This document shows positions 14,906 to 23,576 of a stretch of 64,000 nt of DNA, piece after piece. The stretch comes from Thermoanaerobacterales bacterium 50_218 (GTDB lineage Bacteria > Bacillota > DSM-12270 > Thermacetogeniales > Thermacetogeniaceae): assembly GCA_001508855.1 (NCBI GenBank), contig LGFL01000004.1, positions 1-64,000 on the forward strand, given 5' to 3'. A program made the position numbers and the translations under genes. The notes beneath the pieces are model-generated. The model had not been told where the DNA came from. It did no database searches and saw only the letters and a list, made by a program, of their open reading frames with translations. Each line of letters begins with the position of its first letter. Positions within the stretch are counted from its first letter, which is position 1.

Positions 14906-16633
14906 GTGAAGACTTTTTCTGGGGAGCAGGCAAGGAAGTTGACTGCAAGATGGCATGTTTTTTTGATTGCATTGGTCCTTTTTATGTTGGCCACTGTTTT
15001 CTGGCATTCCTATTATGAAGCAGCATTCCAGGGCCTGATTTACAATGATGCGATGGACTATGCCAGCATTGCCCGCAATATTGCCTTGGGAAAGGGTTTG
15101 ATTTCCCAATATCTGACTCCCTTAGGCCTTGCTCATCATGGAGTCCCCCAGCCTGACATCTGGAGGGCACCTCTTTGGCCCCTGGTTCTTGCCTGTTTTC
15201 AGAAGGTATTTGGTTTCATTGATGAGGCATCAGCTCTTGCCGGAGGTTGTTGCTTTGCAGCATCTGCTGTTCTTGTTTTTCTGCTAGGTTGCCGTTTTTT
15301 CAATATCTTCGTGGGAATCGGCTCTTCCCTTCTCTTTATCTTCAGCAGACAGATTTTGAACTTCAGCGTTTCTGGCCTCACCGAACCGTTGGCCATACTG
15401 TTAATGCTTAGCTGGGTTTTTGCCCTCAGTTCTTTTCCTGTGAGAAGATGGTGGGGAGGTTTGCTTGCTGGTGGAATTGCCGGATTTTTCTATCTTTGCC
15501 GCTATAATGCCATTCTTTTTTTGCTTCCCGGGATGGTTTACTGGGTCTGGAGGTATTTCCAGGATTTTTCGCAGCAAAGTCAGAGTGCTGAAGGAACTGC
15601 CAATTGCCGGAACTTGCAGTTGCAATCATATAACAACTACCTTTCTGAAGAACCGGAGCAAAAGAGAAGGCCTTATTTGGTAGCAATCTTCAAAAGTTTG
15701 CTTTTTCTTCTGGGGTTTTTCCTCGTGGTTTCTCCCTGGCTGGGGCGCAACTTTGTTCTCACTGGTAACCCCTTCTTCTCCCTTCAGAAGTATGAACCGG
15801 CGATGTTTACTAAAACCTATCCCGACTATTCTCTCTACATGATCCCTGAGCGAATCGATGTTCTTGCTTTCGTGAGAGACCACCAGGATGAGCTACTAGT
15901 TAAGATCAGAGAAGGCTGGAACAGCTTTCAGAAAGAGTTTTCCACTTCAGAGTTCACTGGTGTCGCTGTTTTCGTCTTCTGGTGCTTTCTTTTTTCTCTT
16001 GTTCTACCCTTTGGCAAAAAATATCCTCGACAACGGGGATTGCGCCTGCTTTTGACTTCCTGTTTTTTCTTCCAGTTGCTGGCACTGCTTCCCCTTCATT
16101 ACATCTCCAGGCTTTTTATCATCTTTGCCCCTTTTTACATGATTTACGCCGCTGGAGCAGTCTGGTGGCTGGTTACATCATCTGGGGAACACCTCCTGCT
16201 TCCGCTATACCGTAGACTGCTTGCTGTTTTGGTGCTGACAATCTTTACTATTGGGGGTGTTTGGGCAAATTTTCCTGACTTTAAGCCACAGCTGGCGGGA
16301 CCTCATCCCCGCGAGCTGCGGTCAGCAGTGCTTCAAGATGTCGCCAAGGTTGTGCCTGGGGACATGGTTGTTGTTTCCAATGAGGGACACCTTTTTGCCT
16401 GGTACGGAGGGCGTTATGCCTGTAAACTCCCTTATTCTCCTGTTCTCCTGGAGGAGGTTTGCAGGCTTGCTCCGGTAGAGGCACTTTTTGTTTCCAACTG
16501 GATTACTTGGAACCTTCCGGAAGCAGATCCTGCCTGGATCAAGTTTTACCTGCAGCGCCCTGAACACTTCCAGAACTTTAAGCTGGTGAAGATATATCCT
16601 GACTGCAGTCTTCTCTATCTGCGCCAAGAGTAG
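14906..16633 (+). CDS. GT-C type membrane glycosyltransferase (family 39-like)
   Basis: A 575-residue integral membrane protein with about ten to twelve spans. After the first span comes an acidic loop with LIYNDAMDYASIARNIALGKGL, where the Asp residues fit the DxD-like site of dolichyl-phosphate-mannose or arabinose transferases. An extracellular C-terminal part of about 130 residues follows. GTG at 14906 has AGGAGG 7 bases upstream. The donor would be a polyprenyl-phosphate sugar, consistent with the DPPR-synthase-like and flippase-like genes just before it. The acceptor is unknown. A small GGACA/TGTCC hairpin (16636-16647) follows the stop. Confidence 0.78.
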   Translation: MKTFSGEQARKLTARWHVFLIALVLFMLATVFWHSYYEAAFQGLIYNDAMDYASIARNIALGKGLISQYLTPLGLAHHGVPQPDIWRAPLWPLVLACFQKVFGFIDEASALAGGCCFAASAVLVFLLGCRFFNIFVGIGSSLLFIFSRQILNFSVSGLTEPLAILLMLSWVFALSSFPVRRWWGGLLAGGIAGFFYLCRYNAILFLLPGMVYWVWRYFQDFSQQSQSAEGTANCRNLQLQSYNNYLSEEPEQKRRPYLVAIFKSLLFLLGFFLVVSPWLGRNFVLTGNPFFSLQKYEPAMFTKTYPDYSLYMIPERIDVLAFVRDHQDELLVKIREGWNSFQKEFSTSEFTGVAVFVFWCFLFSLVLPFGKKYPRQRGLRLLLTSCFFFQLLALLPLHYISRLFIIFAPFYMIYAAGAVWWLVTSSGEHLLLPLYRRLLAVLVLTIFTIGGVWANFPDFKPQLAGPHPRELRSAVLQDVAKVVPGDMVVVSNEGHLFAWYGGRYACKLPYSPVLLEEVCRLAPVEALFVSNWITWNLPEADPAWIKFYLQRPEHFQNFKLVKIYPDCSLLYLRQE

Positions 16634-16927
16634 AGGGACAAATGTCCGAGCATTGTTAGAGCAGTTAGATTGTCGGAAGCAAGACAACACCCTAATGGCA
16701 GGATGAAACACTAACTTCTTGTGTCTACTCCCCAGTTAGATTATCTAATTTTGGTGGCCTGTTAGTGGTGGTTTGACCTCCTGGTTTTTGCTATTGCCTA
16801 CAGTTTGGTTCTGACGGCTCATAAAAGGTGAAATCAGCGGACCCGTGGGTTTGTGGAAAGTGCGGTCGCAAAATGTTCGTTTTTTTGCGGACTCAGTATG
16901 ATAAAATGGGCACAGGGGGTGTTTCCG

Positions 16928-17194
16928 GTGCCGATAGTGGAGACCACAATCAACGCCCAGACGAAGCACTACCTTAGGGAAGAGCAACTAGCGCGGATGT
17001 TGCTCTCAATGGAGTTTGACGAAAAATACATGGTACAGGTGTTCAACTTCTTCACAGATGTTCCTCTGCAGGATGTCGAAAGGTTCATGGCTAAGTACGG
17101 GATCTCTTGTTCTGCCCTGAGGGCCTATTACGAGAAGTACGTCAAGGATTACTACCGCAATCCCGGGCTTGAGGAGATGCTTTCCGTTGCGTAA
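16928..17194 (+). CDS. Small protein paired with a nucleotidyltransferase
   Basis: An 88-residue, mainly helical protein with no family I recognise. It has charged segments KHYLREEQLARMLLSMEF and DVERFMAKYGISCSALRAYY. GTG at 16928 follows AGGGGG (16914-16919); ATG at 16898 is an alternative, but it overlaps a TATGAT that may be the promoter -10. The next gene starts inside its 3' end, so the two are translationally coupled. By position it could be the antitoxin-like or regulatory partner of the AbiEii-like protein, though no DNA-binding motif is evident. Confidence 0.6.
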   Translation: MPIVETTINAQTKHYLREEQLARMLLSMEFDEKYMVQVFNFFTDVPLQDVERFMAKYGISCSALRAYYEKYVKDYYRNPGLEEMLSVA

Positions 17195-17870
17195 GGAACT
17201 GTTTAAAAAAGCCCTGTTTGTTCTTGAGTGTTCGAGAATTCCTGAAGGTGAGTGGGCCATAGGTGGGGGAGTTGCTTTGGAGCTTCGCTTCCACCACAGG
17301 GAAAGCAGGGATGTCGATGTTTTCGTCACGAACGCTCAGTACCTGCTCCTGATCACTCCTCGCCTCAACCGGGAGGTTTTTTCTGCGGTCGCGGACTATA
17401 CCGAGTCTTCCAACTTCCTCAAGCTAAAGTTCCAGGAGGGAGAGGTAGATTTCATTGTCGCTCCCCGCCTCACGGAAAACCCCTGTGAGACCTTGAAACT
17501 GTGGGGAAAGAAGGTCAACATCGAATCTCCCGAGGAAGTCGTGCTTAAAAAGCTGTTCTACCGCGCCGAGGCGCTGAAGGCGAGAGATGTTGTCGATGTT
17601 GCTGCTGTATATGAGAACCGGAGGGATGTCTTGCTGCGCTTCGCTCACCTTCTGGGTCCGAGGATTGAGACTATCTCGCGCAGGTGGGACAAGCTCAAGG
17701 AATTCTACGAAAAAGAAGCTGAAGGTCTGGAAGTGCTTGACACCGACCTTCTCAAAAGAGCTCCTCTCCTTTTTGAGGAGTTCCTTCGGGAGGTCAGGAA
17801 AAGGATCGCATTGGAAGAGAAACTGCTGAAACAAGGGCGATCCTGCCGGTCTAATAAGACGCAGCCGTAA
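17187..17870 (+). CDS. AbiEii-like nucleotidyltransferase
   Basis: About 227 residues of the nucleotidyl transferase AbiEii/AbiGii toxin-like family. The N-terminal motif IGGGVALELR...ESRDVDVF supplies the GG pair (residues about 26-28) and the metal-binding Asp42 and Asp44. A later VDFIVAP supplies the third acidic residue. A conserved SPEEVVLKKLFYR...ARDVVDV segment follows. TTG at 17187 is 10 bases behind GAGGAG and overlaps the upstream stop by 8 bases. In type IV toxin systems the family adds nucleotides to targets, but many members of this length are uncharacterised and may not be toxic. Confidence 0.78.
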   Translation: MRKELFKKALFVLECSRIPEGEWAIGGGVALELRFHHRESRDVDVFVTNAQYLLLITPRLNREVFSAVADYTESSNFLKLKFQEGEVDFIVAPRLTENPCETLKLWGKKVNIESPEEVVLKKLFYRAEALKARDVVDVAAVYENRRDVLLRFAHLLGPRIETISRRWDKLKEFYEKEAEGLEVLDTDLLKRAPLLFEEFLREVRKRIALEEKLLKQGRSCRSNKTQP

Positions 17871-18018
17871 TGCCGATGTTACCTTTGCCGTTGAGGCAAT
17901 CTCCATCACTGCTTCCTATGAAAGCGGTTCGGTTTGAAGAAAGGCGATAAGCGGAGGGGATATTGTCTTGCAGCCCTTGCTGGTCCTTAGGAGCAGGCTG
18001 AAGGTTGTTGGTGAAGAG

Positions 18019-19362
18019 CTACATCAAAAGTCGGTGCAGGGTGGTGGTTAGCAGGCAAGCTGTTGCTGCTACCAGGGTGGGAACCACTACTCCCAGCAGC
18101 GTCCACTTGAGGCTTCCGGTTTCTCTGTAAATTGTCCAGATTGTGGTGCTACAGGGAAAGTGGAGCAGTGAGAAGAGCATCATGTTGAAAGCGGTCAAAG
18201 GGGTCCAACAGTGGGTGTGCAGGATTTCGCTGATTGTTTTTAGTCCTTCAAGATCTACCATGGTTCTACTGGAGAGGTAACCCATCAAAAGGATCGGCAG
18301 CACGATTTCGTTGGCTGGAAGTCCCAGGATGAAAGCCATCAAGATGAAGCCGTCGAGTCCTAGAAGCTGACCAATGGGTTGGAGGAGTTGGGCTCCTGAC
18401 AAAAGCAGGCTGGTGTTGCCGAAGCTTGTGTTGGCCAGGAGCCAGGTGATTGCTCCTGCAGGGGCAGCGATGGTGATCGCCCTACCAAGCACAACTAGGG
18501 TGCGGTCGATCAGAGAGCGCACCAGTACCTGTTTCCAGTGGGGCAGGCGGTAGGGTGGTAGTTCCAGAATGAAAAAAGAAGGAACTCCTTTTAGAAAGGT
18601 TTTGGAGAAGCCCCAAGAGATCAGAAAAGTGACGGCAATTCCTATGACCACCATTCCTGCCACGAGGGCTGCCGAGGCAAGGGAGTGGAGCCTGGGACTG
18701 GTGATTCCCATTGTCGCCAGTCTGGCGAGGAGCACGAGAGTGGGTAACCTTCCGTTACAAGGTGTAAAGACGTTCGTGAGGATAGAGATAAGCCTCTCCC
18801 GCGGAGATTCAATGATCCTGCAGGAGACCACACCAACGGCGTTGCAGCCAAAGCCCATACTCATCGTCAGTGCCTGTTTTCCCTGTGTGCCTGCCTTTTT
18901 GAAAAAGCAGTCGAGGTTAAAGGCGGCGCGGGGTAGGTATCCAATGTCCTCGAGAAAAGTGAAGAGAGGAAAGAAGATTGCCATTGGGGGCAGCATCACA
19001 GCGATCACCCATGTCGTCGTCCTGTAGACTCCTGAGAGCAAAAGACCGTGAACCCACTGAGGAACCCCGATCTGGATGCAAAAAGCTGTAAGCCGTACTT
19101 CTAGTCCAGAGAAGGCTTTTCCCAGGAGAGCCGAAGGGATGTTTGCCCCGACGAGGGTAATCCAGAAGATCAGACCAAGGAGAATGAACATCACCGGGAA
19201 TCCCCAAATAGGTGAAGTCAGGATATCATCAATTTTCTTTTCCCAATCTGGCCTTTCTCGAGGTGATGACTTGACTACCTTTGAGGTGAGGGCTTCAGCC
19301 TGCTGAAAGATTGCTGCTGTGATTTCCTCTTTCACCTTTTGGTTGTTGAGGAAAACCGTCAA
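18019..19362 (-). CDS. feoB: FeoB membrane domain encoded as a separate gene
   Basis: A 447-residue membrane protein matching the transport half of ferrous iron transporter FeoB, with two Gate-type segments. Seen: PIWGFPVMFILLGLIFW, FPLFTFLEDIGYLPRAAFNLD, GKQALTMSMGFGCNAVGV, then FTPCNGRLPTLVLLA, the usual FeoB sequences with their conserved Cys residues. The GTPase domain is absent but is encoded by the gene directly upstream. The TTG start overlaps that gene's stop by 4 bases (TTGA), so the two halves are made together and should assemble. No feoA is visible beside it. Confidence 0.9.
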   Translation of the reverse strand: MTVFLNNQKVKEEITAAIFQQAEALTSKVVKSSPRERPDWEKKIDDILTSPIWGFPVMFILLGLIFWITLVGANIPSALLGKAFSGLEVRLTAFCIQIGVPQWVHGLLLSGVYRTTTWVIAVMLPPMAIFFPLFTFLEDIGYLPRAAFNLDCFFKKAGTQGKQALTMSMGFGCNAVGVVSCRIIESPRERLISILTNVFTPCNGRLPTLVLLARLATMGITSPRLHSLASAALVAGMVVIGIAVTFLISWGFSKTFLKGVPSFFILELPPYRLPHWKQVLVRSLIDRTLVVLGRAITIAAPAGAITWLLANTSFGNTSLLLSGAQLLQPIGQLLGLDGFILMAFILGLPANEIVLPILLMGYLSSRTMVDLEGLKTISEILHTHCWTPLTAFNMMLFSLLHFPCSTTIWTIYRETGSLKWTLLGVVVPTLVAATACLLTTTLHRLLM

Positions 19363-20075
19363 GGTCTTCTCTCCTTCATTTTGAGTTTCTCGAAAAGCTT
19401 CCGGTCACCGTCGAGTAAGCGCAGGACTAGCCACCTGTTTAAGTTTGGGGGTGCTTGATTTTTTAGTTCAGCTTCCAGCCGTCTAATCGTAATTTCCAGT
19501 TCCGGGCTGTAGTTAACTTTCTTCGGTTTGGGAGTAAAAGCCCCTCGGAGAATTTCGTCGACTGCCTCCTTGAGTTCCTGTAGTCCTATCCCCTGGCGGG
19601 CTGCTGTGGTGACCACTCTGACCCCCAGTTCTTGTTCCAGTTTGCTGGTATTGATCATGATTCCCTTCCTTCTTGCCTCATCAATGAAATTCAGACAGAT
19701 GACCAGGCTGGGAGTGATTTCGCTTATCTGGAAGAAAAGGGCGAGGTTGCGCTCCAGGCAAGTGGAGTCAACGACAACCACGGTTACCTCCGGTTGCTGG
19801 AAACAGAGAAAGTCTCTAGCAATTTCCTCTTCTGGTGATGATGTGAGGAGAGAGTAAATTCCTGGTAGATCGATGAGGGTGATTGTTTTTCCTCGATACC
19901 TGTATTCTCCCTTTGCAAGCACTACTGTTTTTCCTGTCCAGTTCCCGGTATGTTGCCTGAGACCAGTAAGGGAGTTGAATATGGTGCTCTTACCGGTGTT
20001 GGGATTACCGGCAAGGGCGATGAGCGGTCTTTTCAGAGATTGATTCGTGTTTTGTTTTCTCCATGGTCTGGGCAT
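19359..20075 (-). CDS. feoB: FeoB GTPase domain encoded as a separate gene
   Basis: A 238-residue soluble G protein. G1 is GNPNTGKST, G2 includes HTGNWTGKTV, G3 is DLPGIYSL and G4 is NFID, as in the cytosolic domain of FeoB. A helical tail of about 60 residues would link to the membrane in normal FeoB. ATG is preceded by AGAGGAG. The gene ends in a 4-base overlap with the membrane-domain gene. This is a clean split at the domain border, not a frameshift inside a domain, so it looks like a real two-subunit FeoB. Confidence 0.9.
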   Translation of the reverse strand: MPRPWRKQNTNQSLKRPLIALAGNPNTGKSTIFNSLTGLRQHTGNWTGKTVVLAKGEYRYRGKTITLIDLPGIYSLLTSSPEEEIARDFLCFQQPEVTVVVVDSTCLERNLALFFQISEITPSLVICLNFIDEARRKGIMINTSKLEQELGVRVVTTAARQGIGLQELKEAVDEILRGAFTPKPKKVNYSPELEITIRRLEAELKNQAPPNLNRWLVLRLLDGDRKLFEKLKMKERRP

Positions 20076-20279
20076 CTGCTCTCCTCTTTTTCCACATTGC
20101 CAGCCGTCATGGTCGTGGCTACTATAAAGGGTATGAAAGAGAAAGAGAAGGTGACACTCTGGCTATATCCAGGTTGGAGGGAAAGAAGGGAGGCAATTTG
20201 CGGTTGGCCTGGAACTGCTACATAGAGCTTCATGCCGCTCATGCGGCACCATCGGAGTACGAGAGCGAGCGCAAGGATG

Positions 20280-21149
20280 TCAATTTTTCAGGGCAGGTTT
20301 ATCTGTATTGGCTGTAATTCTTTGTTTTTTAGAAAACTTCAGGACAAGGTTTTTTCCTGCCAGCACAGCAACAAAAATGAGGATGGCGGTTAAAGCGATA
20401 CAACCGCCAGTGGCAAGCCCCAGGTGGTAGGAGGATGTGAGACCGATAACTGAGGACAAAAGGCCGATTCCCAGTGAAAACCAAACGACCCGACGGAAGC
20501 TCCCGGAGATGAGAAGAGCGGTGAGCACGGGGATCACAATCAGGGCACTTACCAGAAGTGATCCCACAACTCTGAGTCCTACGGCCACTGTTACCGCCAC
20601 CATCAAGATGAAGGCTGTGTTGAGTTGGTCTACCGGAAGGCCAGAAGCGCGTGCCAGTTCTTCATTGTAACAGATAAAAAAGAATTCCTTGAAAAAGATC
20701 ATCAACACCAGGAGGACAATACTGCTTACCGTTAGAATTACCTTGACTTCAGTAGGGGTTACTGTGAGCAAACTGCCGAACAGATAAGAAGTGATATCTA
20801 CAGGAGCGCTTCTTGAAAGCCCGAACAAAACTACTGCAAGGGCCACTCCACCGCTCATTACAAGGGCTAGTAGTGCTTCTGCCGACAGTTTCTGACTCAT
20901 CCGAAGCCTGTCAACAATCATTGCTCCTAGAAGAGCAACGGCAATGGTGAGTAGGGGTGAAAAAGCTGCTGCTACACCAAGCCAGAGACCAAGGGCGACA
21001 CCGGCGAGGGAAATGTGGGCAAGGGTGTCTGCCATGAAAGCATAGCGGCGTAAAACCAGGAAAACTCCCAGGATAGGGTAAGTGATCCCGAGGGCGATTC
21101 CTGCCTCGAGGGCGCGGACCATGAAGTCATAGTGGAGCATTTCCAGCAT
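20280..21149 (-). CDS. znuB: Zinc/manganese ABC transporter permease
   Basis: A 289-residue ABC-3 family permease with about eight spans. Seen: GITYPILGVFLVLRRYAFMADTLAHIS at the start, and VVGSLLVSALIVIP with a later SYHLGLATGGCIAL near the end, all typical of ZnuB/MntB. The ATG at 21149 sits 8 bases behind AGAAGG; a GTG at 21158 is the alternative. It belongs to the regulator-znuA-znuC-znuB run. The 204 bases between it and the feoB genes hold only a small GCCGC/GCGGC hairpin (20234-20247). Confidence 0.92.
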   Translation of the reverse strand: MLEMLHYDFMVRALEAGIALGITYPILGVFLVLRRYAFMADTLAHISLAGVALGLWLGVAAAFSPLLTIAVALLGAMIVDRLRMSQKLSAEALLALVMSGGVALAVVLFGLSRSAPVDITSYLFGSLLTVTPTEVKVILTVSSIVLLVLMIFFKEFFFICYNEELARASGLPVDQLNTAFILMVAVTVAVGLRVVGSLLVSALIVIPVLTALLISGSFRRVVWFSLGIGLLSSVIGLTSSYHLGLATGGCIALTAILIFVAVLAGKNLVLKFSKKQRITANTDKPALKN

Positions 21150-21211
21150 TCTGAGCACCTTCTTTTCTCAGGGTCTTGCTTTTCGGGCACCTCGCCCCAA
21201 GTGTCATCCGG

Positions 21212-21910
21212 TCAAAGGGTTGCTTGAACCTTTTTGTTAGGGGTGTAGGAGAACAGTGTTCTGTTGAGGTAAGCAATTCTTTGCGCCCAGTGTTCTGCTT
21301 CAGGGCCGTGAAAAACCATGAGGATGGTCATTTTTTTGGTTTTGTTAAGTTCCCTGAGCAGACTGTAGAAGCTTTGCAAGGCGCGAGTGTCTAGCCCTGA
21401 TTGGGGTTCGTCGAGGACGAGAAGTTCGGGTTCCCCGGCAAGTGCTCTGGCGATGAAGACGCGCTGTTGCTGTCCTCCTGAGAGCTGGGTTACTGGTTGG
21501 GAACGCAGTCTGGAGATGCCTGCGATCTCGAGGGCATCTTCGATCGCTTTCAGGTCATTCTTTTTCAGCGAACGTCCCAGGCCAACTCGGGAGAAACGCC
21601 CTGTTGCTACTACTTCTTCCACTGTTGCTGGAAAGTTGCTCTCCAGGACTGGTTTTTGAGGCACATAGCCGATCCGGTACCATTCTTTGAATCTTTTGAT
21701 GTCCACTCCAAAAAGGAAGACTTCTCCTTTTAAAGGTTTCAGCAAACCAAGAAGGACCTTGAGCAGTGTTGTTTTCCCAGATCCATTGGGTCCTGTGAGT
21801 CCGAGAAATTCTCCTTTATCGACTATGAGAGAAACTGAGTCTAATACCAGTTTTTTCCCGTAAGCGAAGGAAATATCGCGCATTTCAATTACCGGTGCCG
21901 TCTTCTTCAC
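21212..21910 (-). CDS. znuC: Zinc/manganese ABC transporter ATP-binding protein
   Basis: A 232-residue ATPase. Walker A is GPNGSGKTT, the signature is LSGGQQQRVFIARAL, Walker B is LLVLDEPQSGLD, and the His switch is in VFHG. The sequence GYVPQKP after the Q-loop is typical of ZnuC/MntB ATPases. GTG start; it overlaps the end of the binding-protein gene by 26 bases, so translation is coupled. It drives the permease encoded next. Confidence 0.93.
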   Translation of the reverse strand: MKKTAPVIEMRDISFAYGKKLVLDSVSLIVDKGEFLGLTGPNGSGKTTLLKVLLGLLKPLKGEVFLFGVDIKRFKEWYRIGYVPQKPVLESNFPATVEEVVATGRFSRVGLGRSLKKNDLKAIEDALEIAGISRLRSQPVTQLSGGQQQRVFIARALAGEPELLVLDEPQSGLDTRALQSFYSLLRELNKTKKMTILMVFHGPEAEHWAQRIAYLNRTLFSYTPNKKVQATL

Positions 21911-22874
21911 CCCCCAGGCCCTTCTTCAGGTTGATGAGGTTGTTTTTCATGAGCTGAAGGTAATCGACGCCTTGTTTTTCTTCTTCTGCGGTGAGACCAC
22001 CAATGGGGTTGAGCACCAGAGTTTGTGCCCCGATTTCGCTGGCGATGGCTTTTGCGGCTTTAGGGCTCACCAGTGATTCGAAAAAAATGGTCTTGATTTC
22101 GTTTTGACGGCAGAAATTGATGATCTCCTTGAGGGTGGCGGCATCTGGCTCTTGTGCTGGTGTCGATCCCATAATTGGGATCTGCCTGAGATTGTAGCGT
22201 CTTGCCAGGTAGCCGAAGGCTGCATGGGTGACCACGAGGTTGCGGTTGCGCAAACTTCTCAAGGCAGCAGAATATTGCTGGTGCAGTTGGTCAAGGCTGG
22301 AAGCGTATGTTTTGGCTTGCTTTTCGTAATATTCTGCATTGGCGGGATCGACAGCCTGAAACTCTTCGCAAATCTGCAAGACAATCTTCTTGGCATAAAC
22401 TGGGTCGAGCCATATGTGGGGGTCAGGAGTTTCTCTTCCTGGTGCCTTTGTGATGCTTCCGATGAAGCACAACAGCCCGAGTTTTTCTTCTTCAGCAAAA
22501 GTCATCAGGTCAAGACCTTTACTGGCTTCGATGATTCTGATTCCTTTCTTTCTTAGAGAAGGGAGCAGGTGGTTGACCCAGGGCTCAAGCCCGGCCCCGT
22601 TGAAAATAAAAATCTGTGATCCCTGAAGTTTAGCCAAGTCTCGGGGTGAGGGTTCCCAGTGATGGGGTTCAGCGTTTACTGGAAGCAGTTGGGTTACCTT
22701 GACCTTTTCCCCGCCGACCTGCCGGGCAAATTCGGCGAGGGGATAGATGGTGGCTACCACCTGGAGTTGAGATTCTTCACCGGCTTTTTGTTCCTTCCAG
22801 CATCCCCCTAAAAGTGCTGAATAAATACAGAATGTAATAACGATTATCATTAGGAGCCGTTTCCTGTTTTTCAC
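21885..22874 (-). CDS. znuA: Zinc/manganese ABC transporter binding lipoprotein
   Basis: A 329-residue cluster A-I metal-binding protein. The lipobox LGGC places the anchor at Cys25. Metal ligands are suggested by EPHHWEPSPRD (His), THAAFGYLARRY (His), and the acidic segment near FFESLVSPK. The His-rich loop seen in many zinc-specific ZnuA proteins is missing, so manganese cannot be excluded. GTG start three bases after the Fur-family gene, which supports co-transcription and metal-responsive control. Confidence 0.9.
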   Translation of the reverse strand: MKNRKRLLMIIVITFCIYSALLGGCWKEQKAGEESQLQVVATIYPLAEFARQVGGEKVKVTQLLPVNAEPHHWEPSPRDLAKLQGSQIFIFNGAGLEPWVNHLLPSLRKKGIRIIEASKGLDLMTFAEEEKLGLLCFIGSITKAPGRETPDPHIWLDPVYAKKIVLQICEEFQAVDPANAEYYEKQAKTYASSLDQLHQQYSAALRSLRNRNLVVTHAAFGYLARRYNLRQIPIMGSTPAQEPDAATLKEIINFCRQNEIKTIFFESLVSPKAAKAIASEIGAQTLVLNPIGGLTAEEEKQGVDYLQLMKNNLINLKKGLGGEEDGTGN

Positions 22875-22877
22875 TAT

Positions 22878-23300
22878 TTATGCCCCCCGACATTTAGGGC
22901 AGTATCCATAGATCACGAAGGAGTGGTCCTCAATTTGGAAGTCCGGGTAGTAGTTCTTTGCCCTCATGAGACACTCCAAGGGGCAATCTGGCAGCTTCCA
23001 AGCGTTGCCGCATTGGATGCAAACCATGTGGTGGTGGTGATCACCACGGATATTGATTTCAAACCTCCTGCAGCGATCGGAAAAGTGCAGTTCATTCACG
23101 AGGCCGAGTTTCTTGAAGGTGGCCAGTGTCCGGTAGATGGTGTCCTGGCTGACGCGGGGGTAGCGAGAGCGGACTTTCTTCAGGATTTCCTCAGCAGTAG
23201 ATGGCTGCTTACCCTCAAGAAGCACGCGCAGCACTTCCTGACGCTGCGGGGTAATCCTTACTCCCAGTTGTCTGAGTCGTGAGATGGCTTGAGCTAACAT
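22878..23300 (-). CDS. Fur-family metal-responsive repressor (Zur/PerR/Fur type)
   Basis: A 140-residue Fur-family protein. The N-terminal winged helix has RITPQRQEVLRVL and VSQDTIYRTLATF. The metal part has GDHHHHMVCIQCG and a second pair CPKC near the C-terminus, which together form the structural Zn(Cys)4 site. Heading a znuACB-type operon, it is most likely Zur-like, but sequence alone does not separate it from Mn- or Fe-sensing relatives. Its own promoter (TTGACA-16-TAAAGT) and a 14-base palindrome lie upstream, so self-control is likely. Confidence 0.88.
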   Translation of the reverse strand: MLAQAISRLRQLGVRITPQRQEVLRVLLEGKQPSTAEEILKKVRSRYPRVSQDTIYRTLATFKKLGLVNELHFSDRCRRFEINIRGDHHHHMVCIQCGNAWKLPDCPLECLMRAKNYYPDFQIEDHSFVIYGYCPKCRGA

Positions 23301-23310
23301 TAAGGACCTC

Positions 23311-23324
23311 CTCCTAATTAGGAG
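23311..23324. promoter_or_regulatory. 14-bp palindrome at the start of the metal operon
   Basis: CTCCTAATTAGGAG is a perfect palindrome 11 bases before the Fur-family start codon and covers its GGAGGAGG ribosome site in part. It lies downstream of the -10 box at 23350-23355, so a repressor bound here would act as a roadblock. It does not match the classical Fur or Zur consensus exactly. Confidence 0.4.
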
Positions 23325-23349
23325 TTATTCCGAACAGCTTTCAGTTATT

Positions 23350-23377
23350 ACTTTAATGAGTTCTCGGAAAATGTCAA
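23350..23377 (-). promoter_or_regulatory. Sigma-A type promoter for the Fur-znuACB run
   Basis: On the minus strand TTGACA (23372-23377) and TAAAGT (23350-23355) are separated by 16 bases, about 50 bases before the Fur-family gene. Confidence 0.6.
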
Positions 23378-23576
23378 CAGTAGTCCCTTATAGGCCTTTG
23401 GTTTTGCCTTTTTGTTTACAACTGCGGCAGAATCTGCTACCGTAATGGTATGGTGAGCCCTAGTTCCGGCATTTCCGTTGCTTCTGCGAGATTACCGCAA
23501 GCAGAAACAAATGGTAAGCCGAAGTTTTCTTAAAAATTAAAGGAATTCTACTCTTAGTAAAAGGAGTGAAAAAACA

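Noticed and set aside
20033-20242. A 69-codon minus-strand frame overlapping the start of the FeoB GTPase gene
   Set aside because: It runs in another frame into feoB, has no FeoA-like or other motif and no good ribosome site.
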